DNA from: Bacillota bacterium
Lineage (GTDB): Bacteria > Bacillota > UBA4882 > UBA8346
Length of the DNA: 64,000 bases
Assembly (NCBI GenBank): GCA_023402395.1
Contig: JAEYGI010000040.1
Span: 558,001 to 622,000, forward strand
Direction of reading: 5' to 3'
Positions 25,581-35,138 of this stretch are shown here, piece by piece. Numbering within the stretch: the first letter of the stretch is position 1; every line of letters starts with the position of its first letter. The notes under the pieces were generated by a model that made no database searches, was not told the origin of the DNA, and was given only the letters and a program-made list of their open reading frames with translations. A program made the position numbers and the translations under genes.

Positions 25581-27887
25581 ATGAGAGAATTGTGGGCTTT
25601 ATTTCAAAAAAGGGTTTTTTGGCAGGTATACCGCTTTGTACTGATTTTCATTCTGGTTCCGGTCACCGTTTGGGGGTTTTTATATTATAAGAACTCCACG
25701 GACCGGCTGCTTGAAGAATACCGGATCAATTGCCAGAACTTGTTGGACGAGGTGCGAATCACCCTCGACAAGGTGATCGAAAGTGTCTCGTATTCCTCCA
25801 ATCAGATCCATACCGATCAACGCTTGATGCAGATTATCCGTAAGAAGGGAGAATTGACCGCGTTCGAAAAGGGAGATGTCATCGAACGCCTGATTCAGAT
25901 CAAAAACAGCAGTAAATATATTTATTCCGTTGTCCTGGTCCAACAGCAAAGAAATCAGGTTTTTTGTACCGAATATGGTTTTTCCAGGCTGAGCGATTTC
26001 CCGGATCAAGCATGGTTCGGGAAAACCATCGATACCGCGCGGGAGGTGGCCATCTTCAATTCCCGCCCTCTCTATCAATCTTCGCAAAGCTTTTCCCGTA
26101 AGAACGTGATTACCTTATGTAAGCAAATCAATTTTTCGGCGTATGGGCCTAAAGCTTATCTGGCGGTGAATATCGACCCGGTGATCCTTTACAGTGACAT
26201 TTTGAAGCGTATCGGAGAAAAATTCCACGCGGAGGTGTTTTTGGTTAGCCGGCAATATCAAGCGGTCATCGCCAATCCCGAGCAGCCGATGGAAGATCTC
26301 ATCGGCAGCGACCAGTTCCGGGCAATCATCAATTCAAAGGCATCCGGAATGCTGGAACGCGATGGGACAGAGGGGATGGTATTTTCCGCCCCCTCTGAAT
26401 ATCTGGATTCTCAAATCGTCTGGATTTCCAGTCCCGAACGGCTTTATGCCCTTTTTGGATCGGTCCGCAATATCAGCATCATTAGTTGTCTAGCGATCAT
26501 TTTGCTGTTTGTGCCGATGGCGCTGCTCGTCACGGGCAAGACCCTCAAACCGCTGGACGACACCTTGGAGATTGTCTGCGGCGGGAACCGTTCGCAACAG
26601 CCGTTGACGAATCTGTTCCGTTTCATCAATCACTACATCCGGGATATGCGGTATCAGAATCATGATTTACAGGAAAAGCTGGGCCGGATGTTTCCGGTAT
26701 ATCAGGAGCGATTGCTTTACCGCCTTCTCTCCGCGAGCGGGATTGAGCCGGAGGACGGCGCGCGCCGTTTGGCCGAATATAACATTTATTTTCGATTCAA
26801 TAATTTCTACGTGATGACGTTTGAAACCATTATCGGTAAAACACTGGCCGAAAGCAGGAACCGGAATGTGGTTCAGTTCGAGCTCGAAGGGGTTATCGAC
26901 CAGGAGTTGCGCCGAACCGGTCTGGAAGGGTATCGGGTGAGCGTTGACGGCCACCTGGTTTCCTTGGTTCTCAATATTGAAGATATTCAACCGGGGGATA
27001 AGGAATCCGGCGTCGTCCGCGAACTTGCCTGGAATATCTGCAAGACCATGGCGGAGCGGCACAATATTCAAGTGGTGGCCGGAGCAAGCGGCCGAGGCGT
27101 CGGAGTCGCCGAATGGAACCGCTTATACCACAATTCCTTGATGGCTTTAAAACACCGGGTGCTGGACTTGCCCGAACAAGTCATTTTTGCGGATGAGCTG
27201 GAGACGGAAAACAGTGAGCTGGAAAAGTACCAGGCGATCTTGGACAATAAATTGGAGGAGTTAATCATTGCCGGAGAAGAAGAGCCGGTGATCCGATTTC
27301 TGGTGGCGTTCTTCCGGAACCTTCGGGATGAGCGCAAGTTAACCGAGGTTAATTTCCAATTCTTCATGTTTCATTTGCTTTCGGTCACCGTCGGCCTGGG
27401 CGAAAAGCTGAATCTCAATGCCTCGTTAATCAGTGATAAACGCAATTTTCTTGAAGAGTACAAAGAGATTAAAACCCTGGATGAAGCGGAAGTCTATTTC
27501 GCCAGTCTGATCCAGACCATCTGCGGCCGTTTGAAGGATAACCGGCAAAAAATGGAGAGCCGCCACGTCGGGCGGATCGTCCAATATATTGAGGAGCATA
27601 GTTCTGAGAATTTCGGAATTGAGACGATGGCCGAACAATTGAATGTCAGTTCGTCCTATATCTACAAAATCTTCCGGGAGCAGTTCCGCAAGACCTTCAT
27701 CGAATACCTGCATGAAATCCGCTTGCAAAAAGCGTGCCGGCTTTTGGAGTCCCCGGAGATGAAGATCGGCGAAATCGCAAGCCGGACCGGATTTTCCAGC
27801 GCCAACTACTTCATTCAGGTCTTCCGCAAATATAAAGGCTATACGCCGAATGAGTACCGGAAACTTCAGCAAATCAGCGGCTGTTAA
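25581..27887 (+). CDS. Membrane-bound AraC-family regulator with extracellular sensor (YesS-like)
   Basis: 768 residues. TM1 at about 14-34, an extracellular Cache-like sensor at 35-290 and TM2 at about 296-320. A cytoplasmic linker and a degenerate cyclase-like middle region follow. The C-terminal AraC domain (about 660-767) has two helix-turn-helices: FGIETMAEQLNVSSSYIYKIF and KIGEIASRTGFSSANYFIQVF, ending in KYKGYTPNEYR. Such proteins in Firmicutes sense oligosaccharides outside and switch on neighbouring CUT1 importers. The frame also extends upstream to 25518, but ATG 25581 with GGGGGAGG has the better site. The importer lies 544 bp downstream in the same direction. Confidence 0.9.
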   Translation: MRELWALFQKRVFWQVYRFVLIFILVPVTVWGFLYYKNSTDRLLEEYRINCQNLLDEVRITLDKVIESVSYSSNQIHTDQRLMQIIRKKGELTAFEKGDVIERLIQIKNSSKYIYSVVLVQQQRNQVFCTEYGFSRLSDFPDQAWFGKTIDTAREVAIFNSRPLYQSSQSFSRKNVITLCKQINFSAYGPKAYLAVNIDPVILYSDILKRIGEKFHAEVFLVSRQYQAVIANPEQPMEDLIGSDQFRAIINSKASGMLERDGTEGMVFSAPSEYLDSQIVWISSPERLYALFGSVRNISIISCLAIILLFVPMALLVTGKTLKPLDDTLEIVCGGNRSQQPLTNLFRFINHYIRDMRYQNHDLQEKLGRMFPVYQERLLYRLLSASGIEPEDGARRLAEYNIYFRFNNFYVMTFETIIGKTLAESRNRNVVQFELEGVIDQELRRTGLEGYRVSVDGHLVSLVLNIEDIQPGDKESGVVRELAWNICKTMAERHNIQVVAGASGRGVGVAEWNRLYHNSLMALKHRVLDLPEQVIFADELETENSELEKYQAILDNKLEELIIAGEEEPVIRFLVAFFRNLRDERKLTEVNFQFFMFHLLSVTVGLGEKLNLNASLISDKRNFLEEYKEIKTLDEAEVYFASLIQTICGRLKDNRQKMESRHVGRIVQYIEEHSSENFGIETMAEQLNVSSSYIYKIFREQFRKTFIEYLHEIRLQKACRLLESPEMKIGEIASRTGFSSANYFIQVFRKYKGYTPNEYRKLQQISGC

Positions 27888-28003
27888 AACCGGTTCTGGA
27901 CCGGAAATCCTGGCAATTATGGCAATCATCATCCTCCTGTGACTGGAATCTCGCAATTGGTTCGGCGAAGAAGGGCATTCGGTCAACGAATATGGACCGA
28001 TTT

Positions 28004-28172
28004 TCCTGGAGAACATCCATGTTCTGCAGGAGAATAGGGGTATTTTCTGGGAGAATATCAACATTCCGTCAACGAACCTGACTGTCTTGTCAACGAACCT
28101 GACTGTTTTGTCAAAGAACATGGCCGTTCTGTCAACAAACATAACTGTTTTGTTGGCAAAAATGGATATTCC
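28004..28172. repeat. Third minisatellite, ~8 tandem 21-bp units
   Basis: GTCAACGAACCTGACTGT-like units start at 28068, 28089, 28110, 28131 and 28152, exactly 21 bp apart; GAA-centred upstream units continue the register at 28053, 28032 and 28011. In one plus-strand frame the array would read as heptads such as STNLTVL-STNLTVL-SKNMAVL-STNITVL, but there is no ribosome site or family match. It fills much of the 544-bp gap between the AraC regulator and the importer genes. Confidence 0.8.
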
Positions 28173-28280
28173 CCCTTTCCATCATTTCCTCCGACACCCC
28201 AACACCCGCGTTGTTATCGCCTTCATGTAGAAGTTTCTCCTTCATGATACCGAAATGGGTGACGGATTTTTCAAACTGAA

Positions 28281-28310
28281 TTGAACTGGCATTGAATTAT
28301 GGTTTATAGT
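28281..28310 (+). promoter_or_regulatory. Probable promoter of the sugar importer operon
   Basis: -35 TTGAAC (28281-28286), an 18-bp spacer and -10 TATAGT (28305-28310), about 120 bp before the first permease start. A non-consensus spacer would fit an activator-dependent promoter. Confidence 0.5.
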
Positions 28311-28431
28311 TTATCGATACTTTTGCGGGATCTTGTGATTTACTTCGCCCCGGGAAAACGAGTATTTTTGAAATGCGGACGTCGGCGAAGCGAAAAACTC
28401 GAAAATCATTCTTAGGATAGGAGGTGGTATA

Positions 28432-29409
28432 TTGGGAAACCCAGTGAAACCGGCATTCAACGGTCTTGGGACCGGAGGCCGGGTGAAAGCGTCGGGGCTC
28501 GATAAAATAAAAACATTCCTGATCCGGTATAAGTTTCTCAATTTACTGCTGTTGCCGGGGCTGCTTTATTTTTTGATTTTTCACTACCTGCCGCTCTACG
28601 GTTTGATTATCGCCTTTAAAGATTACAACGGCATGGGCGGATTCCAGGGGATTCTGAACAGCCCCTGGGTTGGTTTCACCCATTTTCAGAACTTTTTCGG
28701 CAGTTATTACTTTTGGCGCCTACTGAACAATACGCTCGTGATCAGTCTCTACCGTTTGATTTGGGCCTTTCCGGCGCCGATCATTCTGGCGCTGTTGATT
28801 AACGAAATCACCAGCTCGAAAATAAAACGGGCCATTCAAACCATCACTTATATGCCGCATTTTCTTTCCTGGGTGGTCATTTCGGGGTTGATGGTCATGA
28901 TGCTGAATACCAGCGGTCCGGTGAACGCGATCATCACCGGCTTCGGCGGGCAGCCGATTTCGTTTCTTTCAGACAGCCGCTTTTTCCGGAGCGTACTGAT
29001 AGGTTCTTCGATCTGGCAGGGGATCGGTTGGGGTTCCATCGTGTATCTGGCGGCGATTGCCGGGGTCCCGGCCGAATTGTATGAATCGGCGATCATCGAT
29101 GGCGCCAACCGTTGGCAACGGGCCCTCCACATCACCTTGCCGTCAATTTCGTTCGTGATTGTTATATTGTTGATTTTGCGGGTCGGCCAGATTATCAATG
29201 AGAATTTCGAACAGATCTTCAATCTTTATAGCCCGGCTGTCTATGAAGTGGCGGATGTTTTCGACACCTTCGTGTATCGCAAGGGAATCATGAATTCCGA
29301 TTTCGCTTATTCCACGGCGGTGGGGTTGTTCAAATCCGTCACGAGTTTGGTGCTAGTGTTGCTCACCAACAAAATCGCGAAAATGTTGGGGCGGGAAGGA
29401 CTGTGGTGA
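28432..29409 (+). CDS. CUT1 ABC sugar transporter permease (LplB-like)
   Basis: 325 residues with six membrane spans, first at about 36-58 after a basic leader. The EAA loop ELYESAIIDGANRWQRALHITLPSI contacts the ATPase subunit. The start of the mature region (YKFLNLLLLPGLLYFLIFHYLPLYGLIIAFKDY) is typical of the LplB/YteP group that imports oligosaccharides (for example pectin or xylan fragments). The start is TTG with GGAGGTGG just upstream. It forms an operon with the next permease (1-base overlap) and the binding protein. No ATPase gene is in this operon, as is common when a shared MsmX-type ATPase is used. Confidence 0.92.
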   Translation: MGNPVKPAFNGLGTGGRVKASGLDKIKTFLIRYKFLNLLLLPGLLYFLIFHYLPLYGLIIAFKDYNGMGGFQGILNSPWVGFTHFQNFFGSYYFWRLLNNTLVISLYRLIWAFPAPIILALLINEITSSKIKRAIQTITYMPHFLSWVVISGLMVMMLNTSGPVNAIITGFGGQPISFLSDSRFFRSVLIGSSIWQGIGWGSIVYLAAIAGVPAELYESAIIDGANRWQRALHITLPSISFVIVILLILRVGQIINENFEQIFNLYSPAVYEVADVFDTFVYRKGIMNSDFAYSTAVGLFKSVTSLVLVLLTNKIAKMLGREGLW

Positions 29410-30287
29410 TGGTTTTACGGAAAACATTCGGCGAAAAAGCGTTCGATGCGATCAACCTCACGTTTCTGATTTTTCTGTGCGCGGTCATGCTCTATCCGAT
29501 TCTCTTCGTTTGCGGGCAATCGCTGATGTCCGACGCGGAGCGGGCAATCAATCCCTTAAGCATCTTTCCGAAGGAACTGGATTTATCGGGCTACCGCTAT
29601 ATTTTGGGAAAGGGTTCGCTATTGCTCAGCGGTTATCAGATTACCTTATTCCGGACAATTATCGGTACGATCTTGAGTCTGCTCGTTGAAAGCATGATGG
29701 CCTATGTGCTGGCCAAAGAGAGCTATCCGCTGCGGAAACAGATTACGATGCTGATCGTGTTCACTATGTGGTTCAGCGGCGGTTTGATTCCCTCGTTTTT
29801 GTTATTGAAAAGTTTAGGCTTTTTCAATTCTATCTGGGTATTTATTTTTCCCAGGTTGGCGAGCGCCTGGAATATTCTGATCTTGCGCAATTTTTTCGCC
29901 CAGATTCCGGAGAGCCTTGAGGAAGCCGCTAGAATCGACGGCGCCAATGAGATCACGGTTCTGTTCCGGGTGATTTTGCCGTTGTCCTTGCCAGCATTGG
30001 CCACGGTGGGACTGTTTCATGTGGTCTATCATTGGAATGAATGGTTTACCGGCATCATCTATATCACCGATACCCACCGAATGCCGGTGATGGTCATTCT
30101 GCGGCGGATTATCGCCGAGGCCAATCAAACCAACATCCTTGATTTTTCGTCACCGGAATACGCGCCGCCCACAGTATCGATCCAGATGGCAACCATTGTA
30201 ATGGTAGCGTTTCCGATCATCGCAGCCTATCCCTTCTTTCAAAAATATTTCACCGAAGGGATGTTGATCGGAGCGGTTAAAGGGTGA
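29409..30287 (+). CDS. CUT1 ABC sugar transporter permease (YtcP-like)
   Basis: 292 residues with six membrane spans. The EAA loop is ESLEEAARIDGANEITVLFRVILPLSLPAL. The C-terminus ends FPIIAAYPFFQKYFTEGMLIGAVKG, the classic CUT1 ending. ATG 29409 overlaps the stop of the preceding permease (TGATG), so translation is coupled; GTG codons at 29403 and 29406 are less likely starts. It pairs with the LplB-like subunit to form the membrane channel. Confidence 0.93.
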   Translation: MVLRKTFGEKAFDAINLTFLIFLCAVMLYPILFVCGQSLMSDAERAINPLSIFPKELDLSGYRYILGKGSLLLSGYQITLFRTIIGTILSLLVESMMAYVLAKESYPLRKQITMLIVFTMWFSGGLIPSFLLLKSLGFFNSIWVFIFPRLASAWNILILRNFFAQIPESLEEAARIDGANEITVLFRVILPLSLPALATVGLFHVVYHWNEWFTGIIYITDTHRMPVMVILRRIIAEANQTNILDFSSPEYAPPTVSIQMATIVMVAFPIIAAYPFFQKYFTEGMLIGAVKG

Positions 30288-30464
30288 GCGTTTCAAGATG
30301 ATGGCTTACCGCCGGGCGTAACCGTTAGGAAAGATCTCAGCTTCAAGACCAGGAATTACATTGGTTCGGAAAAGCAAGCGATAAGCTCCAACCGGGGCTG
30401 CGGCTGGTCGGGGATTTTATCGCGGGCTTTTAGATTAACACCAAAATAAAAGGGAGGAGATTTC

Positions 30465-32000
30465 ATGAAGAAATCGGTATTGCTCACGTTAGGGCTGATG
30501 CTGCTCATCCCCGTATTCATCGGGACGCCACGATCCAATTTCGCCGAAGCGGCCAAAAAGGCGGCGGACCAAAAAACACCGGTTAAAATTCTGCTTCGCG
30601 AACCGCGCGAGTCCAACCCGGCTGACGAATCCAAAGTAAAAAAGTACATCGAGGATCAGTCCGGCATCAAATTTGAGGTTACCCGGCTGAAGACCGAAGA
30701 AGAATACACCCAGCGGGTCAATATTGCGTTGGCCTCTCAACAAGACATCGATGTGATTCAGGTGAAATACGCTAATCCGTCGTTCTCGGATTTACTGGAA
30801 CGGAGAGCATTGCTGAACATTACCCAGTCAGTGAACAAGTACGGGAAGAACTTAAAGAAAATGCTGCCCAAGGATTTATGGCAGTCGGTCAGCGACAATC
30901 AGGGGAACATCTGGGCGATCCCGGAGTTTGGCGGGGTTTTGCGCGGCAGTTTCATCGCCATCCGTAAAGATTGGCGGGTTAAATTGGGGATGGGCCCGAT
31001 CAAAACCTTTCAAGAACTGGAAGCCTATTTGAAAGCAGTTAAAAATATCGATTTTGACAATAACGGGGTCAAAGACACCATCCCGCTGCTCTCGTTCACC
31101 GGCTATGATGGGTTTGACAATCCAATCGTTTCGTTTTTCACCGACAATGTAGCGACCGGTAACTATTTGGACAAGGGGAAAATTACCCCGGTGATTCTTC
31201 ATCCCAAATACCAGGAATATTTGCGCCGAATGGTGCAATGGCAAAAAGAGGGCATTCTCTACCGCGATCAATTCGCGATCAAACGCAATCAGGTGAATGA
31301 TTTTATCGCCGCCGATAAAGTGGCCGCGGTTTGCGGCTGGTATTCGGATCATGTCCGGCCCTGGGCGCTGCTTCTGAAGAAAAATCCCGAGGCCGAGTAT
31401 GAATGGATTGCGCCGAAATCGCTTTCAGGGAAAGGCTATGTCCGCCTGATTACCCCGCCGCCGGGCCAAGCGGCGTTGGGCATTGTCGCTTATAGCAAAA
31501 ACGCCGATAACGCCATCAAACTGTTAGACTGGTCCATGGCGTCTCCGGAGAACTTCTGGACCACCAAACAGGGGATTGAAGGCCAGGATTGGAAATGGGA
31601 CAATAAGGACAAACAAACCGTTATCAAGCTGAAAGGCGTTGAGAAACCGGAATCCGCGTTTAACTTCGCGTTTTCGTTCCTGGTGTTCGAACCCTGGAAT
31701 TTTCGGGCTTCCAATACCGATTGGGTCCAGGGCCAGTATTATTTGGCCTGGGACTGGATGAAGACGATCAAATCCACCGTCAACCCCGATGCTTATCTGA
31801 CCTATAACTGGAAAGGAACTCCGGTCGATGCTGGCATGCAGGATGCGGAGACCTTGATTCAGGAAGCCAAAGTCAAGATCATTCTTGGAGAAAGGCCGAT
31901 TGAGGATTGGGACAGGGTGATTCGTCAATACCGTGGCATGTTTGGCGATAAATACATCGAGTTGGCGACCAAACAGTATAACGACAAGATGAAAAAATAA
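30465..32000 (+). CDS. Extracellular solute-binding protein of the CUT1 importer, non-lipoprotein
   Basis: 511 residues. An N-terminal signal peptide (MKKSVLLTLGLMLLIPVFIG) is followed by a likely signal-peptidase I site near AEAA. There is no lipobox Cys, unlike most Gram-positive binding proteins. The mature part has the family-1 type pattern: KVKKYIEDQSGIKFEVT, ALASQQDIDVIQVKYANP, VAAVCGWYSDHVRPW. The length (about 480 mature) fits LplA-type proteins for oligosaccharides. It has a good ribosome site (GGGAGGAG) and is followed by a strong terminator. A soluble protein would need a periplasm to be kept near the importer. Confidence 0.9.
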   Translation: MKKSVLLTLGLMLLIPVFIGTPRSNFAEAAKKAADQKTPVKILLREPRESNPADESKVKKYIEDQSGIKFEVTRLKTEEEYTQRVNIALASQQDIDVIQVKYANPSFSDLLERRALLNITQSVNKYGKNLKKMLPKDLWQSVSDNQGNIWAIPEFGGVLRGSFIAIRKDWRVKLGMGPIKTFQELEAYLKAVKNIDFDNNGVKDTIPLLSFTGYDGFDNPIVSFFTDNVATGNYLDKGKITPVILHPKYQEYLRRMVQWQKEGILYRDQFAIKRNQVNDFIAADKVAAVCGWYSDHVRPWALLLKKNPEAEYEWIAPKSLSGKGYVRLITPPPGQAALGIVAYSKNADNAIKLLDWSMASPENFWTTKQGIEGQDWKWDNKDKQTVIKLKGVEKPESAFNFAFSFLVFEPWNFRASNTDWVQGQYYLAWDWMKTIKSTVNPDAYLTYNWKGTPVDAGMQDAETLIQEAKVKIILGERPIEDWDRVIRQYRGMFGDKYIELATKQYNDKMKK

Positions 32001-32025
32001 TTGACGTTCGGAGCATTTCGGATGT

Positions 32026-32053
32026 GGCCGCCTTGATAAGAGGCGGCCTTTTT
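32026..32053 (+). terminator. Terminator of the sugar importer operon
   Basis: An 8-bp GC stem GGCCGCCT/AGGCGGCC with a 7-base loop is followed by TTTTT. Confidence 0.93.
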
Positions 32054-32179
32054 AGATCTTCGAATCGTGCCCCGCTCATTCGGAAAAAAGTTAACCGGAG
32101 AAAGGTGAAATTTTACAAATGGCGAATTTTGTAAGAAGATAAAGTAATTTAATTCATTTCGAAAGAAGGGCTTTCGGAA

Positions 32180-35068
32180 ATGAAAGGGATAACCGATAGA
32201 GGCAATCAGGCTTTGACCCTCGCGGGAACAAGATTGGAACCTGGCGTTACCCAGGTAAGCAAAGAGGTGCTCGAAAAACTGTTCCAGACATTGGACGATG
32301 AGCGGGGCATCTTGGCGGCGATTATGGAAAATACCCGGACGCAGCTCGCCTATTTGGATAATGAGTTCAACTTCATCATGGTAAATACCGCTTATGCCAA
32401 TGGAGCGGGGGTTAGTAAGGAAGAACTGATCGGGAGAAATCATTTTGAACTGTTTCCCAATCAAGAAAACCAAGCACTCTTTGAACGGGTCAGGAAAACA
32501 GGGGAGTCATTGGAATACATCGCCAAGCCTTTCGAATACGCGACTCAGCCGTGGCGGGGCGTAACCTATTGGGATTGGAGCCTGGTTTCACTCAAAGATA
32601 AGCATGATTCGGTTCAAGGATTGGTTTTATCATTAATTGAAGTCACTGATCAGATTCATTCCCAGCGCCGCTTGGAGGATGCCCTCGCCAAACTGAAAAG
32701 TCTCAACGAACAACTGATGGAAGCGCGCCGGAAAGCAGAGCAACGCGCCGCCGAGCTTGACGCGGTCTTTGAGAGCATGGATGACGCGGTCATTATTTAT
32801 GATTCCGGCGGGCGGGTGCGCCGGGCCAATCCCGTCGCTATTTCAACGTTTGGCATGAATCCCAGTGATACTCCGGGTCCCATGGCAGCGCTCCAACCGG
32901 CGGTTTGTCAGTTGAGCGGCGGTTTGGTCCCTGTCACAGAGTTACCGGTGTCCAGGGCGCTGCGTGGCGAACGGGTGGGCGGTGAGTTTTACCGTTTCGA
33001 AAGCCGCAGGATCGAGAAAACGCTCGAAGTTTCGGCCGCGCCCTTAATGATCCGAGGCAAAAGGAACGGCGTGGTGACTACTTGGCGGGATGTTACCGAG
33101 CGGGAGCTTCTTTACGGCCAATTGGAACATGAGCGGGCGAGGTTGGCGGCGGTTTTGGAGCAGATGCCGTCCGGCGTAGTCATGGTCGAAGCCTCCACCG
33201 GGCGATTGTTAATGGAGAATAAGCAAGCCGCCCGGATCTGGCGCGGTCCATTCCCGTTATTGAAGGTGGAGGCGTTGCGGGGGCAAGTATTCCATGCGGA
33301 CGGACGGCCTTGCTCGTTTGAAGAGTGGCCTTTGGCACGTTCCGTGTTCGACGGGGCCTCGGTGACCGAGGAAGAAATGTTCATCGAACACCGGGACGGG
33401 AGCCGGAGCATCATCCAGATCGGCTCGGCTCCAATCCGGGACCGGGACGGCGAGATCATCGCCGGAGTGATGGTTTTTTCGGATATCACGCAACGTAAGG
33501 AAGCTGAAGAACGCTTGCGCTTGGCCAACCAATTGCAGCAGATCATCGAATTCATGCCCGATGCCATTTATGTATTGGACCAGGATCGGAGGGTCATCGC
33601 CTGGAACCGGGCGATGGAACGGTTGACCGGCGTCACCAAACCGGCGGTTTTGGGCCTTGATAATTATTATGAAGGGCTGGGCCTGTTCGAAAACCGCACG
33701 CTACTAATTGATTATGTCTGGAACGGATATCATCCTCGGACCGGCTATACATCGTTCGGACGGGAGGAGGATACGTTCTTCGGACGGATTAAGGTTGCTC
33801 CCCAACCCCTGGAGCGGGAAGCCTACCTCGAAGTCCGGGCCACTCCGCTCCGGAATGAAAAAGGGCAGGTCGTCGGGGCGATCGAATCGATCCGGGATAT
33901 CACCCGGCAGCAGGAAATTGAGGAAGAATCGCTGAAAGCCCAGAAAATTGAGTCACTAGGTTTGTTGGCCGTTGGAATCGCCCATGACTTCAATAATTTT
34001 CTCACCGCCATTCTGGCCAATGTTCAGTTGGCCAGTTTGAAGCTGAGTAAGGGTCAGGATATCACCCAGACGTTGAAAAGCGTCGAAGACACCACTATCA
34101 AGGCCACCAATCTGACCCGGCAGTTATTAACTTTCGCCAAAGGAGGCGCTCCGGTCAAACAAACCACCGATCTAAAGGAGTTGCTCCACGATACGGTGGA
34201 GTTCGTGCTGCGCGGATCAAAAGTCGGGAGCCGCTTTTCGATTCCGGACGATCTCTGGATGGTTTACGCTGATGCCGGCCAGATCAGCCAGGTCATCGGC
34301 AATCTGGCGATTAACGCGGTCCAGGCAATGCTCAATGGTGGCAAAATCACGGTGAAAGCGGAAAATAGCGAGATCGGTTTGATGGAATCATTGCCCCTGA
34401 AAGCCGGACGCTACGTAAAGATTGCCATGGCTGATCAAGGAGTGGGGATACCCCGGGAACATTTGGGCAAGATCTTTGACCCTTATTTTACGACCAAAGC
34501 CGAGGGCAACGGATTGGGTCTGGCAACTTCTTATTTTATCATCTCCAACCATGCCGGGCATATTAACGTTGATTCGACCGTGGGCGTGGGAACCGTCTTC
34601 ACCATCTACCTTCCGGCCGAGGATACCCCATGGGTGGAGGAGCAGGTGCGGGAAGAATCGGCGGCCTTGCTTGGGGGCAGGGGCAGGATCTTGATCATGG
34701 ATGACGACCCCGCAATCAGCCAAGCTTCCGGGGAGGTTCTTCAAGAGCTTGGGTACAGGGTGACCTACGCCAGCGACGGTAACGAAGCGGTTGACCGGTA
34801 TCGTGAATTTATGAATTCAGACGATGCCTTCGATCTGGTAATTCTGGATCTAACCGTTCCAGGGGGGATGGGAGGCCAGGAAACGTTGGAGCGGATTCGC
34901 GCCCTGGATCCTAACGCGAAAGCCATTGTTTCCAGCGGATACCCGGATGACCCGGTAATGCTACAGTATCGGGAGTACGGGTTTTCCGAGAAAATTGTGA
35001 AGCCTTATAAAATCGAACAATTGAGCGGAGTTTTACAGCGGATTTTAAATCGCGGGCCGATGGCCTGA
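32180..35068 (+). CDS. Soluble multi-PAS hybrid sensor histidine kinase with receiver domain
   Basis: 962 residues and no membrane segment. There are about four PAS domains (roughly 40-160, 190-310, 315-440, 445-575), the first joined by a short coiled coil. The H-box GIAHDFNNFLTAI has the phospho-accepting His near 601. An HATPase domain follows (NAVQA, DQGVGIP, FTTKAEGNGLGLA). The C-terminal receiver domain (about 835-955) has the Asp in VILDLTVPGG near 889 and Lys in KIVKPYK. The HDFNN type of H-box is common in Deltaproteobacteria and environmental anaerobes. The signal and target are unknown, and no separate regulator gene is adjacent. Confidence 0.93.
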   Translation: MKGITDRGNQALTLAGTRLEPGVTQVSKEVLEKLFQTLDDERGILAAIMENTRTQLAYLDNEFNFIMVNTAYANGAGVSKEELIGRNHFELFPNQENQALFERVRKTGESLEYIAKPFEYATQPWRGVTYWDWSLVSLKDKHDSVQGLVLSLIEVTDQIHSQRRLEDALAKLKSLNEQLMEARRKAEQRAAELDAVFESMDDAVIIYDSGGRVRRANPVAISTFGMNPSDTPGPMAALQPAVCQLSGGLVPVTELPVSRALRGERVGGEFYRFESRRIEKTLEVSAAPLMIRGKRNGVVTTWRDVTERELLYGQLEHERARLAAVLEQMPSGVVMVEASTGRLLMENKQAARIWRGPFPLLKVEALRGQVFHADGRPCSFEEWPLARSVFDGASVTEEEMFIEHRDGSRSIIQIGSAPIRDRDGEIIAGVMVFSDITQRKEAEERLRLANQLQQIIEFMPDAIYVLDQDRRVIAWNRAMERLTGVTKPAVLGLDNYYEGLGLFENRTLLIDYVWNGYHPRTGYTSFGREEDTFFGRIKVAPQPLEREAYLEVRATPLRNEKGQVVGAIESIRDITRQQEIEEESLKAQKIESLGLLAVGIAHDFNNFLTAILANVQLASLKLSKGQDITQTLKSVEDTTIKATNLTRQLLTFAKGGAPVKQTTDLKELLHDTVEFVLRGSKVGSRFSIPDDLWMVYADAGQISQVIGNLAINAVQAMLNGGKITVKAENSEIGLMESLPLKAGRYVKIAMADQGVGIPREHLGKIFDPYFTTKAEGNGLGLATSYFIISNHAGHINVDSTVGVGTVFTIYLPAEDTPWVEEQVREESAALLGGRGRILIMDDDPAISQASGEVLQELGYRVTYASDGNEAVDRYREFMNSDDAFDLVILDLTVPGGMGGQETLERIRALDPNAKAIVSSGYPDDPVMLQYREYGFSEKIVKPYKIEQLSGVLQRILNRGPMA

Positions 35069-35138
35069 TGAAGATGAGTCCGTTGCTATAATTCATTGTC
35101 TCCCATGGCAGGGATATCCGGATCGACCGCGAACCTAC

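Noticed and set aside
27426..28142. Minus-strand 238-codon frame opposite the AraC regulator end and the 21-bp array
   Set aside because: It is the shadow of the AraC coding strand extended by the phase-keeping 21-bp repeat; no ribosome site or family match.
28004..28172. Tandem units that at first look like a small CRISPR array
   Set aside because: Units are contiguous 21-bp repeats with no unique spacers, and no cas gene is near.
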